This document shows, piece after piece, positions 34,199-43,712 of a stretch of 64,000 nt of DNA (positions are counted from its first letter, which is position 1; each line of letters starts with the position of its first letter). Position numbers and translations under genes: made by a program. The notes below the pieces were generated by a model. That model was given only the letters and a program-made list of their open reading frames with translations. It searched no databases and had not been told where the DNA came from. Origin of the DNA: Halomonas cupida (GTDB taxonomy: Bacteria > Pseudomonadota > Gammaproteobacteria > Pseudomonadales > Halomonadaceae); assembly GCF_900142755.1 (NCBI RefSeq), contig NZ_FRCA01000002.1, positions 268,591-332,590 of the forward strand, read 5' to 3'.

Positions 34199-35974
34199 AT
34201 GCCGCCACAGGACAGACCAAAGCACAGACCGCAGCAATCCGGTCACTTCACGACCTTCGATGGCGTCGAGCTGTTCTATCGCCACTGGCCCGCAGTAAGC
34301 GATACCCCGCGCGGGGCCGTGGTGATGTTTCATCGCGGACATGAGCATTCCGAGCGCATGGCGCACCTGGTCGATGAACTGCAACTCGAGGATTTCGCCT
34401 TCTTCGCCTGGGATGCGCGGGGCCATGGCCACTCTCCCGGTGAGCGTGGCTACAGCCCGGGTCTGGATGCCTCGGTACGCGATGTCGATGACTTCATCAA
34501 GCATATCGAGGCCACCCATGGCATCGTCGTCAGCGATATCGCAGTGGTCGCCCAGAGCGTCGGCGCCGTACTGGTATCCACCTGGGTTCATGACTACGCG
34601 CCACCGATTCGCTGCCAGGTGCTCGCCTCGCCCGCCTTCAAGGTCAAGCTTTACGTGCCTCTGGCCATACCGGGATTGAAGCTATTGCAGGCCCTGCGTG
34701 GCCACTTCTACGTCAACAGCTACGTCAAGGCGAAGCTGCTGACCCACGACCCACAACGAGTGGCCTCCTTCGATAGCGATCCGCTGGTCTCCCGCGCCAT
34801 ATCCGTCAAGATCCTTGTTCAGCTGTTCGAGGCCGGCAAGCGTATCGTGGCCGATGCCGGCGCCATCACCACACCGACACAGCTACTGATCTCCGGCAAG
34901 GATTGGGTGGTGCACCACACGCCGCAGCATCGCTTCTACGAGAATCTGTCCAGTCCGATCAAGGAGCGCCATGTGCTGGAGGGCTTCTTCCACGATACTC
35001 TGGGCGAAAGGGATCGAACGCAGGCAACCGATCGTATCCGCGCCTTCATCGAGCGCTGCTTTGCCACTCCACAGCACACTCCTTGCCTGCTGGATGCTGA
35101 CCAGGTCGGCTACACCCGCGCCGAAGTCGACCGTCTCGAGACGCCTTTACCCACACTGTCACCGCGTCGCGCATACTGGTCGTTGACCCGTGCAGGACTG
35201 CTGTTGGGAAGCAGGCTCTCCGAGGGCATACGCATCGGCCACCAGACCGGGTTCGACTCCGGCACCACGCTGGATTATGTCTACCGCCATCAACCTCAGG
35301 GGCGTGGCACTGCCGGTCGCTGGATCGACCGCGCCTACCTCGAGTCGATTGGCTGGCGTGGCATTCGCCAACGCAAGCAGCATATCGAAGCGTTGCTCGA
35401 GCAGGCCATGGCACTGCTGAGCGACCAGGCATTGCCGATCCATGTGCTGGATATTGCCGCGGGACATGGCCGTTATGTCATCGATGCACTGGTGACGACC
35501 GAGCAACGCCCCCAGTCGGTACTGCTGCGCGACTATGACGCCGACAATGTCGCCGCCGGCCTGGCCATGATCAAGTCTGCGGGGCTTGACGACATCGCCC
35601 GTTTCGAACAGGGCGATGCCTTCGACCGGGAGTCACTGGCGATCCTGGCTCCCGGGCCCAGCCTGGCGATTGTCTCCGGTCTCTACGAGCTATTCGCCGA
35701 CAACAGCGCCGTACGGCGCTCACTGGCCGGCCTCGGGGATGCCGTCGAGACCGGCGGCTACCTGATATACACCGGCCAGCCCTGGCACCCGCAGCTCGAA
35801 TTCATCGCCCGCGCCTTGACCAGCCATCGCGGTGGCCAGGCCTGGGTCATGCGCCGCCGGACCCAGTCTGAACTCGACCAACTGGTGGCCGAGGCCGGGT
35901 TCGAGAAGATCGACCAGCGCATCGATGAGTGGGGCATCTTCACGGTCAGCCTGGCTCGCAAGGTCGGCTCCTGA
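34199..35974 (+). CDS. ynbC: Bifunctional alpha/beta hydrolase and SAM-dependent methyltransferase, YnbC type
   Basis: 591 residues, close to E. coli YnbC. The N-terminal domain (about 1-300) is a serine hydrolase of the monoacylglycerol-lipase kind: FFAWDARGHGHSPGERG, and the nucleophile elbow VAQSVGAVLV, where the usual GxSxG is changed to AQSVG. The C-terminal domain (about 380-590) is a class I methyltransferase with motif I LDIAAGHGRYVIDAL and the acidic RDYDADNV. Coupling of lipase and methyltransferase suggests modification of the lipid made by YnbA. Its stop codon directly abuts the next start (TGAATG). Confidence 0.88.
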   Translation: MPPQDRPKHRPQQSGHFTTFDGVELFYRHWPAVSDTPRGAVVMFHRGHEHSERMAHLVDELQLEDFAFFAWDARGHGHSPGERGYSPGLDASVRDVDDFIKHIEATHGIVVSDIAVVAQSVGAVLVSTWVHDYAPPIRCQVLASPAFKVKLYVPLAIPGLKLLQALRGHFYVNSYVKAKLLTHDPQRVASFDSDPLVSRAISVKILVQLFEAGKRIVADAGAITTPTQLLISGKDWVVHHTPQHRFYENLSSPIKERHVLEGFFHDTLGERDRTQATDRIRAFIERCFATPQHTPCLLDADQVGYTRAEVDRLETPLPTLSPRRAYWSLTRAGLLLGSRLSEGIRIGHQTGFDSGTTLDYVYRHQPQGRGTAGRWIDRAYLESIGWRGIRQRKQHIEALLEQAMALLSDQALPIHVLDIAAGHGRYVIDALVTTEQRPQSVLLRDYDADNVAAGLAMIKSAGLDDIARFEQGDAFDRESLAILAPGPSLAIVSGLYELFADNSAVRRSLAGLGDAVETGGYLIYTGQPWHPQLEFIARALTSHRGGQAWVMRRRTQSELDQLVAEAGFEKIDQRIDEWGIFTVSLARKVGS

Positions 35975-37366
35975 ATGGCCGCCATCCCGGCAGAACCGAC
36001 ACCCCGGCCCTGGCGGCTGGCCCTGGCGTGGCTGGTGGCACTAGGCATCTTCTTCTATGCCTCCTACGGTCTCGCCAACTGGCTGGCCACGCAGCGTGCT
36101 CATGTGCCGAGCGTCGTCTTCGACTGGGAAGCCAACATTCCCTTCGTTGCCTGGTCGATCCTGCCCTACTGGTCGCTCAACCTGTTCTACACAGGCTCGC
36201 TGTTTGTCTGTTCGACACGCCATGAACTCGGCATTCATGTACGGCGGCTACTGACCGTTCAGATCATCGCTGTCACCTTTTTCATCATCACGCCACTGGC
36301 GTTCAGCTTTGGTCAACCGGAGGTCGATGGTCTACCGGGAAGGCTGTTCGGTGCCCTGCGCAGCTTCGATCGCCCCTACAACCAGGCCCCCTCACTGCAT
36401 ATCGCCCTGGTCGTGATTCTCTGGTCGCTGTACAGCCACCATGTCCAGGGCCTGCTCCGTGGGCTGCTGCACCTCTGGTTCATACTGGTTGGGCTCTCGG
36501 TACTCACGACCTGGCAGCATCATTTCATCGACGTTCCCACCGGCGCTCTGCTCGGACTGTTCTGCCTGTGGCTATGGCCACTGCACAGCGTCTCGCCCCT
36601 GAAATCGCTGCAACTGAGCCGGGATCGCCGTCGCATCAGGCTGTTCGGCTACTACACTGTAGGCGCGGTGTTACTTGCTGCCATGGCGATGCTTTGCGGC
36701 GGTGCCTGGTTGTGGCTGTGGTATCCGGCGGTATCTCTGGCGCTGGTCGCCGCCAACTATCTGGTAATCGGCATCAACGGCTTCCAGAAGGATCCACAGG
36801 GCATCATGACACTGGCCGCCAGGCTTCTATTGCTGCCCTACCTGCTCGGAGCCTGGCTCAATTCGAGGTGGTGGACCCGGGGCCAGACAGAAGCCTGTGA
36901 GATTGTTGACGGAGTGTGGCTGGGCCGTTTTCCCACCGCACACAGCTTGAACAGCCGCGTCGCTCCGGTGGTAGAACTGTCAGAGAGGGAGTTGACTGTG
37001 CTGGACCTGACCGCCGAGCTTCCAGCGCCCGGCAACCTGGCCGACACAGGCGTGAGCTGGTTCTGTCAGCCAATGCTGGACCTGGTGGATGCTCCACCGT
37101 CAGACCTGGCCGCCGCGGCGACGCGTCTCGAACTCAAGCACAAACAGGGTCCGGTGCTGGTGGTATGTGCGCTGGGTTACTCGCGCAGTGCCAGCGTAGT
37201 CGCTCTCTGGCTGGTTCAATCGGGGAGGGCCACCAGCATCGATACGGCCATTGCCATGATTGCCGAGAAACGTCCGAGCATTCGTCTCGACGAACGTCAT
37301 CGGCAACTGATCAAGACGGCCCTGCAGAAAGACAACGGGCAGGACGGCAACAGGGAGGCAACATGA
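35975..37366 (+). CDS. ynbD: PAP2-like and dual-specificity phosphatase fusion, YnbD type
   Basis: 463 residues. The first two thirds are membrane helices of the PAP2 (lipid phosphatase) kind, with the motif blocks APSLHIALVVILW and TTWQHHFIDVPTGALLG. The last part is a cytoplasmic dual-specificity phosphatase with the CX5R loop VVCALGYSRSASVVALWLV. The pair could remove phosphate from a phosphatidyl-alcohol phosphate, finishing a lipid head group. There is no gap to ynbC, and a 4-bp overlap (ATGA) with the next gene, so the three are translated together. Confidence 0.88.
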   Translation: MAAIPAEPTPRPWRLALAWLVALGIFFYASYGLANWLATQRAHVPSVVFDWEANIPFVAWSILPYWSLNLFYTGSLFVCSTRHELGIHVRRLLTVQIIAVTFFIITPLAFSFGQPEVDGLPGRLFGALRSFDRPYNQAPSLHIALVVILWSLYSHHVQGLLRGLLHLWFILVGLSVLTTWQHHFIDVPTGALLGLFCLWLWPLHSVSPLKSLQLSRDRRRIRLFGYYTVGAVLLAAMAMLCGGAWLWLWYPAVSLALVAANYLVIGINGFQKDPQGIMTLAARLLLLPYLLGAWLNSRWWTRGQTEACEIVDGVWLGRFPTAHSLNSRVAPVVELSERELTVLDLTAELPAPGNLADTGVSWFCQPMLDLVDAPPSDLAAAATRLELKHKQGPVLVVCALGYSRSASVVALWLVQSGRATSIDTAIAMIAEKRPSIRLDERHRQLIKTALQKDNGQDGNREAT

Positions 37367-37779
37367 ACGAGCTGCAACATACCCAGGCCGGGATCGCTGC
37401 AGACCTGCTGGCTCAGGGGCGCCTGGCAGCGTACAGCTCCCTGCTGGCCACTGCCGGTGCGCTGTTTGGCCTGATCATCAGCCACCATACCCCTGGAATC
37501 GTCGCCATTGCCATGGCCGTCGCCGCTCTACTGGGCCTGGTACAACTCTATCTGGCGGCACGAACCGATTTTGATCGGGCACTGTTCGAGCGCCTGGCTC
37601 GCGGGCTGCACCCGGAAACCATGGACAGCATCCTTGTCGACTTACGCCTGGCCAACAGGCCTGCGGCCAATCGCAGTCTGGTCGAGCGCACCAGAGGCAG
37701 TCGACGGCTGTTGAGGCTCCAATGTGCGGTCACTCTGCTCCAGTACCTGTTGATCATCGGTGGTGTGCTGCTGGCATGA
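37363..37779 (+). CDS. Small two-helix membrane protein at the end of the ynb cluster
   Basis: 138 residues from the ATG at 37363, which overlaps the ynbD stop (ATGA). Two adjacent helices (about 25-45 and 48-66) are followed by a soluble stretch (ARTDFDRALFERLARGLHPETMDSILVDLRLA) and a third helix at the C-terminus (AVTLLQYLLIIGGVLL). It has no counterpart in the E. coli ynb operon that I recall. Translational overlap argues for a function with the YnbCD proteins. Family not recognised. Confidence 0.7.
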   Translation: MNELQHTQAGIAADLLAQGRLAAYSSLLATAGALFGLIISHHTPGIVAIAMAVAALLGLVQLYLAARTDFDRALFERLARGLHPETMDSILVDLRLANRPAANRSLVERTRGSRRLLRLQCAVTLLQYLLIIGGVLLA

Positions 37780-37908
37780 GGCTGCAACGTTTCGGTCAGA
37801 TCTTTTCGACCTGAATTTTCGACCTGAAACACTGCTCCTTGAGCCACTGCCCCGGCGCTACCGGGAACCACTCATCGACTACCTGGAATCAGATTCCACT
37901 GGATATGT

Positions 37909-38175
37909 TCATTCATGGACGCGCCCCGGTCGACGTCCGGGCAATGGTATCATCGCCACCATGGATGGCCGGCTATCGACGAGCCGCCATCGCACATCGG
38001 CAATATCATTGGCTTCCACCAGGTCAGTGAAAGAGCGGGTAGAGTCGGCATTGGGCAACTGAAGTCGAGCAGCCAGAGCCTTGCTTGCATCTTCCAGAGT
38101 CGGTGGTCGGGGGAAATGACAGTACCTCATGCTCCGCCGACCGTTTATCGTGAAGCGGATCTCGTAGAGTTTCAT
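37909..38175 (-). CDS. Small hypothetical protein
   Basis: 88 residues: a beta-like start (MKLYEIRFTINGRRSMRYCHF) and a helix (TLEDASKALAARLQ), with no membrane segment. The composition looks like a folded small protein rather than a shadow frame, and no better frame covers the region. The C-terminal 20 residues are basic and proline-rich. Function unknown. Confidence 0.5.
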   Translation of the reverse strand: MKLYEIRFTINGRRSMRYCHFPRPPTLEDASKALAARLQLPNADSTRSFTDLVEANDIADVRWRLVDSRPSMVAMIPLPGRRPGRVHE

Positions 38176-38293
38176 TGTTGTGTCCGTCTTGTTCCCTACA
38201 CGTTCAGCATAGACCCGATGAGAACAAGGTGTGTAGTGCGGAATGGCTTGAGTGAGCCCCCATCGACCGAAAAAGTCGCTACAGCGGTGACAA

Positions 38294-38635
38294 TCAAGCC
38301 TTTTCTACCCGAACCGCTGTTCCTGTGGCCACCAGAAACAGCATCGACTTGCCACCGCCGGAAATCTCGCTGTAGTCCAGATCCACGGCGATCACTGCAT
38401 TGGCCCCCATTTCGCCAGCCTCGCGACGTAACTCCTCAAGACAGGAGACCCGCGCGTCACGCAGCGCATTCTGGGACGACTTGTTACGCCCTCCGAAGAT
38501 ATCGCGGATCCCGGCGAACATGTCCTTGAGGATGTTCATGCCGAACACGCACTCGGCCGAGACGATGTCGAGGTGTTCGACGACACGATAGCCTTCGAGC
38601 TGCGACGAGGTAGTCAGGATGACGGAATCAGACAT
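38294..38635 (-). CDS. YbjQ-family (DUF74) protein
   Basis: 113 residues. The family signature is clear: [54 protein letters not shown], and the closing [13 protein letters not shown]. The proteins form pentameric rings and are sometimes annotated as heavy-metal-binding, without firm function. It stands alone between a small hypothetical gene and the toxin-antitoxin pair. Confidence 0.92.
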   Translation of the reverse strand: MSDSVILTTSSQLEGYRVVEHLDIVSAECVFGMNILKDMFAGIRDIFGGRNKSSQNALRDARVSCLEELRREAGEMGANAVIAVDLDYSEISGGGKSMLFLVATGTAVRVEKA

Positions 38636-38773
38636 GGTGTAATAACCCCTGAGAGGAAATGTGGAGCTATATCCTTTAGCTCAAGGGGAGAGTTCCGAGC
38701 AAGCACTCAATAGCCACGGCACGATATTGCTCAAGCCACCAGAAGCCTCCCATCAGAAGGTCTGTGAGGAGCA

Positions 38774-39193
38774 CTACACATCCCAGGGGTTGATGAGTTC
38801 GATCCCCAGGCACTCGAAATCCTTGATGTTGCGAGTCGCCAGTCCAGATGCATATTGACGACAGATCGCAGCAATCTGGGCATCAGCGACACTCACTCCC
38901 CGCCCCGAACGTTCCCTGGTGGCCACCAATTCGGCATAACAAATAGCTGCCTCTCCATCAAACGGCAGAATGCGGCCAGCGAAGTCCTCACCAAACATGG
39001 CAACTGCCACAGCGCTCAAGTCACTCTTCCGCTTGCCATCAGGCAAGCGTTCGATCCCGTAGAAAACTTCAGCTACCGTAATTGCAGATACCATCACGGA
39101 CCAGGCGTCCTGAGCATCGAGCCACTTGACGACTGATGCTTCCGGTTCAGCCTTCATCAGTTCGGACACCACATTGGTATCAAGCACAATCAT
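38774..39193 (-). CDS. vapC: PIN-domain ribonuclease toxin, VapC/FitB type
   Basis: 139 residues. The PIN acidic site is complete: Asp5 (LDTNVVSELMK), Glu42 (AEVFYGIERLP), Asp104 (VADAQIAAI) and Asp125 in ATRNIKDF. Such toxins cut tRNA or other RNA when freed from their antitoxin. The ATG overlaps the antitoxin stop by 3 bases, so synthesis is coupled to it. Confidence 0.93.
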   Translation of the reverse strand: MIVLDTNVVSELMKAEPEASVVKWLDAQDAWSVMVSAITVAEVFYGIERLPDGKRKSDLSAVAVAMFGEDFAGRILPFDGEAAICYAELVATRERSGRGVSVADAQIAAICRQYASGLATRNIKDFECLGIELINPWDV

Positions 39194-39432
39194 GCGTCGA
39201 ACTCTGCGCCACGAGGATCATCCTTGCGCTCGGGTAACTCCAGTTCGACGCCCCCCAACTGAGCAAACCTTTCGTGAATGCGACTGCCCAGCCCTCGCCC
39301 TTGTGGCTGAGCCAAGGCATGACGCAGGATCCTGCGAACCTCTTCCTCCATTGAATGCCCATGACGGGCGGCCTGAAGTCGCAACTGAGTCTTCAACTGA
39401 TCATCAAGATTACGAATCGTGATCGATGCCAT
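39190..39432 (-). CDS. FitA/VapB-type ribbon-helix-helix antitoxin
   Basis: 80 residues. The N-terminal MASITIRNLDDQLKTQLRLQAARHGHSMEEEVRRILRHAL is a FitA-like ribbon-helix-helix, which binds operator DNA; the acidic C-terminal tail (LELPERKDDPRGAEFDA) would block the toxin. It precedes the toxin gene, as usual, and probably represses the pair. Confidence 0.9.
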   Translation of the reverse strand: MASITIRNLDDQLKTQLRLQAARHGHSMEEEVRRILRHALAQPQGRGLGSRIHERFAQLGGVELELPERKDDPRGAEFDA

Positions 39433-39837
39433 GGCGTGGCCCTTCTTTCGATTTCAATGAAATCAATGATAGCACAATGCGCTGTCGATAAAGGTACTCT
39501 GCCATATGTCAGTCCCTGGCTTTCTGAAGGGTGAAGGTGGCGGACAGGAGTTCGGTCAGAGCCCGTCTCTGACGGCTGCCGCAATAAACTGTCGTAAAGT
39601 CGTCTTGAGGCATGGCGCATAATGCAAAACCCGGTTAGCATGCGCCCGCCGGAATAGACGCTAGACTACGAGCATCTGCATCGGCACAGTGCTATCGGGA
39701 CGGTCTCCCAGGCCCCGGGGACTCATCAAGCAGAATCCAGTGGGCACCGAGATCGCGTGAACAGGCATTCACGACTACCGGGCTGAAACATCCTGACGGG
39801 CACTTCCTGCCCAAGCCAAGACGGGGGGACTCTCTTC
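39433..39837. other. Intergenic region before the carboxynorspermidine genes
   Basis: About 400 bp between the divergent antitoxin gene and the dehydrogenase gene. It must carry both promoters. I find no repeat, hairpin or RNA gene in it, and the open frames there do not look real. Confidence 0.5.
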
Positions 39838-41058
39838 ATGTCGAAAGTGATCATCATTGGTGCCGGCGGCGTCGGCGCAGTCGTAGCCCACAAGTGTGCA
39901 CAGCTGGAATCGGTGTTTACCGACATCCTGCTGGCCAGCCGTACCGAGTCCAAGTGCAAGGCCATCGCCGCTCAGTTGCCGCGCCCGGTTCGTACCGCCC
40001 AGGTGGATGCGGACAACGTCGCTGAACTGACCGCACTGCTGGAAGCGGAACGCCCCGAGCTGGTGATCAACGTGGCACTGCCCTACCAGGATCTGAGCAT
40101 CATGGATGCCTGCCTGGCCGCTGGCGTGCATTACATGGACACTGCCAACTACGAGCCACTGGATACCGCGAAGTTCGAGTACAGCTGGCAGTGGGCCTAT
40201 CAGGACAAATTCAAGGAAGCCGGCCTCACCGCCCTGCTGGGTAGCGGTTTCGATCCCGGCGCCACCAACATGTTCACCGCTTATCTCGCCAAGCACTACT
40301 TCGACGAGATCGAGGAGTTGGACATCATCGACGTCAACGGCGGCGACCACGGCTATCCCTTCGCCACCAACTTCAACCCGGAAATCAACATCCGTGAAGT
40401 GAGTGCCGAATGCCGTCATTGGGAAGATGGCGACTTTGTCACCACTCCTCCGATGTCGAAGATGGCCCGCTTCGAGTGCCCGGAGAACGTCGGCAGCTAT
40501 AACATCTATCGCATGTACCACGAGGAGCTGGAGTCGCTGTCAAAGCACTACCCGAGCCTCAAGCGCGCCCAGTTCTGGATGAGCTTCGGTGACAGCTACC
40601 TCAAGCACCTCGAAGTGCTGGAGAATGTTGGCATGACCGGCATCGAGCCGGTGGAGTACAACGGCCAGCAGATCGTGCCGATCCAGTTCCTCGCCAAGCT
40701 GCTGCCGGATCCGTCCACCCTCGGCCCACGCACCAAGGGCAAGACCTGCATCGGCTGCGTCGTCCGTGGCAAGAAGGACGGTCAGGAAAAGCTGATGTAT
40801 CTGTACAACATCTGCGACCACGAAGACTGCTATGCCGAAGTGAAGTCTCAGGCCATCTCCTACACCACCGGCGTACCGGCGATGATCGGTGCCAAGATGA
40901 TCCTCGAAGGTCACTGGAAGCGTCCGGGTGTCTGGAACATGGAGCAGTGCGATCCGGATCCGTTCATGGCCGACATGAACCAGTATGGTCTGCCCTGGAA
41001 AGCGGTGGAACTGGACCCGTCCTTCCGCCTCGACGTGCAGAAAGGCCAGGACCTGTAG
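39838..41058 (+). CDS. Carboxynorspermidine/carboxyspermidine dehydrogenase
   Basis: 406 residues of the saccharopine dehydrogenase-like fold: the Rossmann motif IIGAGGVGAVVAHKCAQ at the start, then VINVALPYQDLSIMDACLAAGVHYMDTANYE and GFDPGATNMFTAYLAKHYFDEI. The enzyme condenses aspartate semialdehyde with diaminopropane (or putrescine) and reduces the imine with NADPH, giving carboxynorspermidine (or carboxyspermidine). The decarboxylase gene follows 75 bp later, which settles the role. This is the aspartate-semialdehyde route to polyamines used by Vibrio, instead of the decarboxylated-SAM route. Confidence 0.93.
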   Translation: MSKVIIIGAGGVGAVVAHKCAQLESVFTDILLASRTESKCKAIAAQLPRPVRTAQVDADNVAELTALLEAERPELVINVALPYQDLSIMDACLAAGVHYMDTANYEPLDTAKFEYSWQWAYQDKFKEAGLTALLGSGFDPGATNMFTAYLAKHYFDEIEELDIIDVNGGDHGYPFATNFNPEINIREVSAECRHWEDGDFVTTPPMSKMARFECPENVGSYNIYRMYHEELESLSKHYPSLKRAQFWMSFGDSYLKHLEVLENVGMTGIEPVEYNGQQIVPIQFLAKLLPDPSTLGPRTKGKTCIGCVVRGKKDGQEKLMYLYNICDHEDCYAEVKSQAISYTTGVPAMIGAKMILEGHWKRPGVWNMEQCDPDPFMADMNQYGLPWKAVELDPSFRLDVQKGQDL

Positions 41059-41133
41059 TCCTCCAGGTTCCGGTCCTTCAAGCTCTAGCCCTTCAAGGCA
41101 ATAGTCCTTCAAGGCAACAGTCTGGGAGCATCC

Positions 41134-42324
41134 GTGGAAATCCATCAGTTCAGTGACTTCTCGCGCCTGGATACCAGGCGCGTTCCGTCACCCTGTTTCG
41201 TGGTCGACGAAGTCGCCGTGGAGCACAACCTGCGCATCCTCGCCGAGGTTGCCGAAGCCAGTGGCGCGAAGGTCCTGTCGGCGCTCAAGGCCTTCAGCAT
41301 GTGGCATTTTGCGCCCATGGTCTCGCGCTACCTGAGCGGTACCTGCGCCAGTGGCCTGCACGAGGCGCAACTGGGTCGCGAATACTACAGTGGCCAGCAC
41401 GGAGACGGTGAAGTTCATGTCTTCGGCGCAGCCTACAGCGATGCTGACCTGGTCGAGATCCTGCGTATTGCCGACCATGTGGTGTTCAACAGTTGCGGCC
41501 AGTGGCAGCGTGCCCAGCCCCTGGTTCGTGCGGCACTGGCCGAGCGTCCCCAGCTGCGCTTCGGCCTGCGCATCAACCCGGAACACTCCGAAGGAGATGT
41601 GCCGATCTACGACCCCTGTGCACCGGGTTCACGATTGGGAATTCCGTTGTCCCAGCTCGACGAATCGAGCCTGGAGGGCGTTTCCGGCCTGCACTTCCAC
41701 ACCCTGTGCGAGCAGGACTTTCCCCCTCTGCAACGCACACTACAGGCAGTGGAGGAACGTTTCGGGCATCTGCTGGCACGCATGGATTGGGTCAACTTCG
41801 GTGGAGGTCACCACATCACTCGCCCTGACTATCAGCGAGACGATCTGGCTGCCTGCATTCGTGAGTTTGCTGCCCGCCACCAGGTACAGGTCTACCTGGA
41901 GCCGGGGGAAGCGGTGGCCATCGGTACTGGTGTACTGGTCAGCACGGTGCTGGACACCAGCTGGAATGCCGTCGACCAGGCGATCCTCGACACCTCGGCG
42001 ACCTGCCATATGCCGGACATTCTGGAAATGCCCTACCGGCCCGGCATCATCGGTGGCGGCGAAACCGGCGAACGCCCATACACCTGGCGTCTCGGCGGGT
42101 TGACCTGTCTGGCGGGCGATGTGATCGGCGACTACAGCTTTGACACTCCCCTGCAGCCCGGTCAGCGCCTGGTATTCCAGGACATGGCGCACTACACCAT
42201 GGTCAAGACCACTACCTTCAATGGCACCCGACTACCGGCCATCGCGGTATGGAACTCCGAAACCGATGAGTTGAAGATCGTCCGCGAATTCGGCTACGAG
42301 GATTTCAGGCAGCGACTGTCCTGA
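41134..42324 (+). CDS. nspC: Carboxynorspermidine decarboxylase
   Basis: 396 residues from a GTG at 41134, which has GGGAG about 5 bases upstream. It is a PLP-dependent alanine-racemase-fold decarboxylase: the Schiff-base lysine lies in LSALKAFSMWHFAP near residue 50, the phosphate-binding glycines in VNFGGGHHITR, and the substrate region around LDTSATCHMPDILEMPYRPGI. It converts carboxynorspermidine to norspermidine or carboxyspermidine to spermidine. Norspermidine level and c-di-GMP are linked in Vibrio biofilms; here that is only a suggestion. Confidence 0.93.
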   Translation: MEIHQFSDFSRLDTRRVPSPCFVVDEVAVEHNLRILAEVAEASGAKVLSALKAFSMWHFAPMVSRYLSGTCASGLHEAQLGREYYSGQHGDGEVHVFGAAYSDADLVEILRIADHVVFNSCGQWQRAQPLVRAALAERPQLRFGLRINPEHSEGDVPIYDPCAPGSRLGIPLSQLDESSLEGVSGLHFHTLCEQDFPPLQRTLQAVEERFGHLLARMDWVNFGGGHHITRPDYQRDDLAACIREFAARHQVQVYLEPGEAVAIGTGVLVSTVLDTSWNAVDQAILDTSATCHMPDILEMPYRPGIIGGGETGERPYTWRLGGLTCLAGDVIGDYSFDTPLQPGQRLVFQDMAHYTMVKTTTFNGTRLPAIAVWNSETDELKIVREFGYEDFRQRLS

Positions 42325-42345
42325 TACCTGTGACAAGCCTACTCT

Positions 42346-42384
42346 CCCCCTTGCCGGTAGTTGCCGGGAAGGGGGCCTTTCTCC
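42346..42384 (+). terminator. Terminator after nspC
   Basis: CCCCCTTGCCGG (42346-42357) pairs with CCGGGAAGGGGG (42364-42375) with one mismatch and a 6-base loop, followed by CCTTTCTCC. Confidence 0.7.
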
Positions 42385-42557
42385 CGGTTCTCCGCCTCCA
42401 CGTTACCTGAACTTCAGTCCCGTTCCCTGACACCCCGGGCCCGTCCGCTGTCGGCTTCCGCCTTGCCATGGCGCTCGACAGTCCTGCACCTGACATTCAG
42501 AGCTGCCGCTATCGCCTGCCCACCTTGCGTGATGATGACTTCACAAAGCACATTGAA

Positions 42558-42574
42558 GATTGTATAAAATATAA
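42558..42574 (+). promoter_or_regulatory. Putative GntR operator before the hydroxyproline epimerase gene
   Basis: GATTGTATAAAATATAA at 42558-42574 recurs base for base, inverted, at 45850-45866 in front of the FAD-dependent dehydrogenase gene. It is 63 bp upstream of the epimerase start, in an AT-rich pocket of an otherwise GC-rich gap. Confidence 0.7.
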
Positions 42575-42636
42575 AAACACCAAAGCAGCAATGAAATTCC
42601 GATCGCCGACAACGACAAGATCAACACAGGTGCCCC

Positions 42637-43572
42637 ATGAAACACGTGCATGTCATCGACTCCCACACGGCAGGTGAGCCCACTCGAGTCATCATGGATG
42701 GCTTTCCTTCCCTACCGGGAGCCACCATTGCGGAACAACGTGATGCACTGCGTAGCCAATATGACCAGTGGCGGTGCGCCAGCATGCTGGAACCACGAGG
42801 GCACGATGTTCTGGTCGGCGCCCTGTATTGCGAGCCAGAGTCGGCAGACGCCACCTGCGGAGTCATCTTCTTCAACAACACCGGTTATCTGGGCATGTGT
42901 GGCCACGGCACCATCGGCCTCGTCGCTTCCCTGCACCATCTCGGCTTGATGGCCCCCGGCTCACATAGAATCGACACACCCGTGGGCCCGGTCGACGCGA
43001 CGCTCATGGACGACGGCTCGGTGGTCGTGCGCAATGTTCTGTCCTGGCGCCACCGAAAGCAGGTGCCCGTCGACGTTCCCGGACATGGCACGGTCTACGG
43101 CGACATTGCCTGGGGAGGTAACTGGTTCTTCCTTGTCAGCGAGCATGGTCACAGCCTGGAACTGAGTAACGTCGAATCACTGACCGAATATACCTGGGCC
43201 ATTCGCCAGGCACTCGAAGCCCAGGCCATCACCGGGGCTAATGGAGAGCTGATCGACCATATCGAATTGTTTAGCGACGACTCGGTGGCCGATAGCCGAA
43301 ATTTTGTACTCTGCCCTGGAAAGGCATACGACCGCTCCCCCTGCGGCACGGGCACCAGTGCCAAACTGGCTTGCCTTGCCGCCGATGGAAAGCTCGCTCC
43401 CGGTGCCCGCTGGACACAAGCCAGCATCACCGGCAGTCAATTCGAAGGCTACTACGAGTGGGAGGGTGATCGCGTGCGCCCCTACATCAAGGGCCAAGCC
43501 TTCCTGAGTGCCGAAGCCACACTGCTGATCGATGAACAGGATCCCTTTGCCTGGGGAATCTGCGCATCGTGA
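42637..43572 (+). CDS. 4-hydroxyproline 2-epimerase (proline racemase family)
   Basis: 311 residues. Both catalytic cysteines are present: MCGHGTIGL (about Cys88) and [12 protein letters not shown] (about Cys236), which marks an epimerase or racemase rather than the related dehydratase, where the second position is Thr. The start [18 protein letters not shown] is typical. It would turn trans-4-hydroxy-L-proline into cis-4-hydroxy-D-proline. The neighbouring HPC deaminase-like and FAD dehydrogenase genes support hydroxyproline rather than proline as substrate. AGGTG lies about 5 bases before the ATG. Confidence 0.92.
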   Translation: MKHVHVIDSHTAGEPTRVIMDGFPSLPGATIAEQRDALRSQYDQWRCASMLEPRGHDVLVGALYCEPESADATCGVIFFNNTGYLGMCGHGTIGLVASLHHLGLMAPGSHRIDTPVGPVDATLMDDGSVVVRNVLSWRHRKQVPVDVPGHGTVYGDIAWGGNWFFLVSEHGHSLELSNVESLTEYTWAIRQALEAQAITGANGELIDHIELFSDDSVADSRNFVLCPGKAYDRSPCGTGTSAKLACLAADGKLAPGARWTQASITGSQFEGYYEWEGDRVRPYIKGQAFLSAEATLLIDEQDPFAWGICAS

Positions 43573-43712
43573 TACCTGCCCGATAAAGCTCTGCAACAGG
43601 CTCGCACCAAGCCGAGTAAACAGACCGACAGGAACCTTCCACTGCCCATCCACCACGGTGAGCTCGGGCAGACTGCCACGCAATGAAACCACGGACCAAA
43701 AGGACCAGATAG

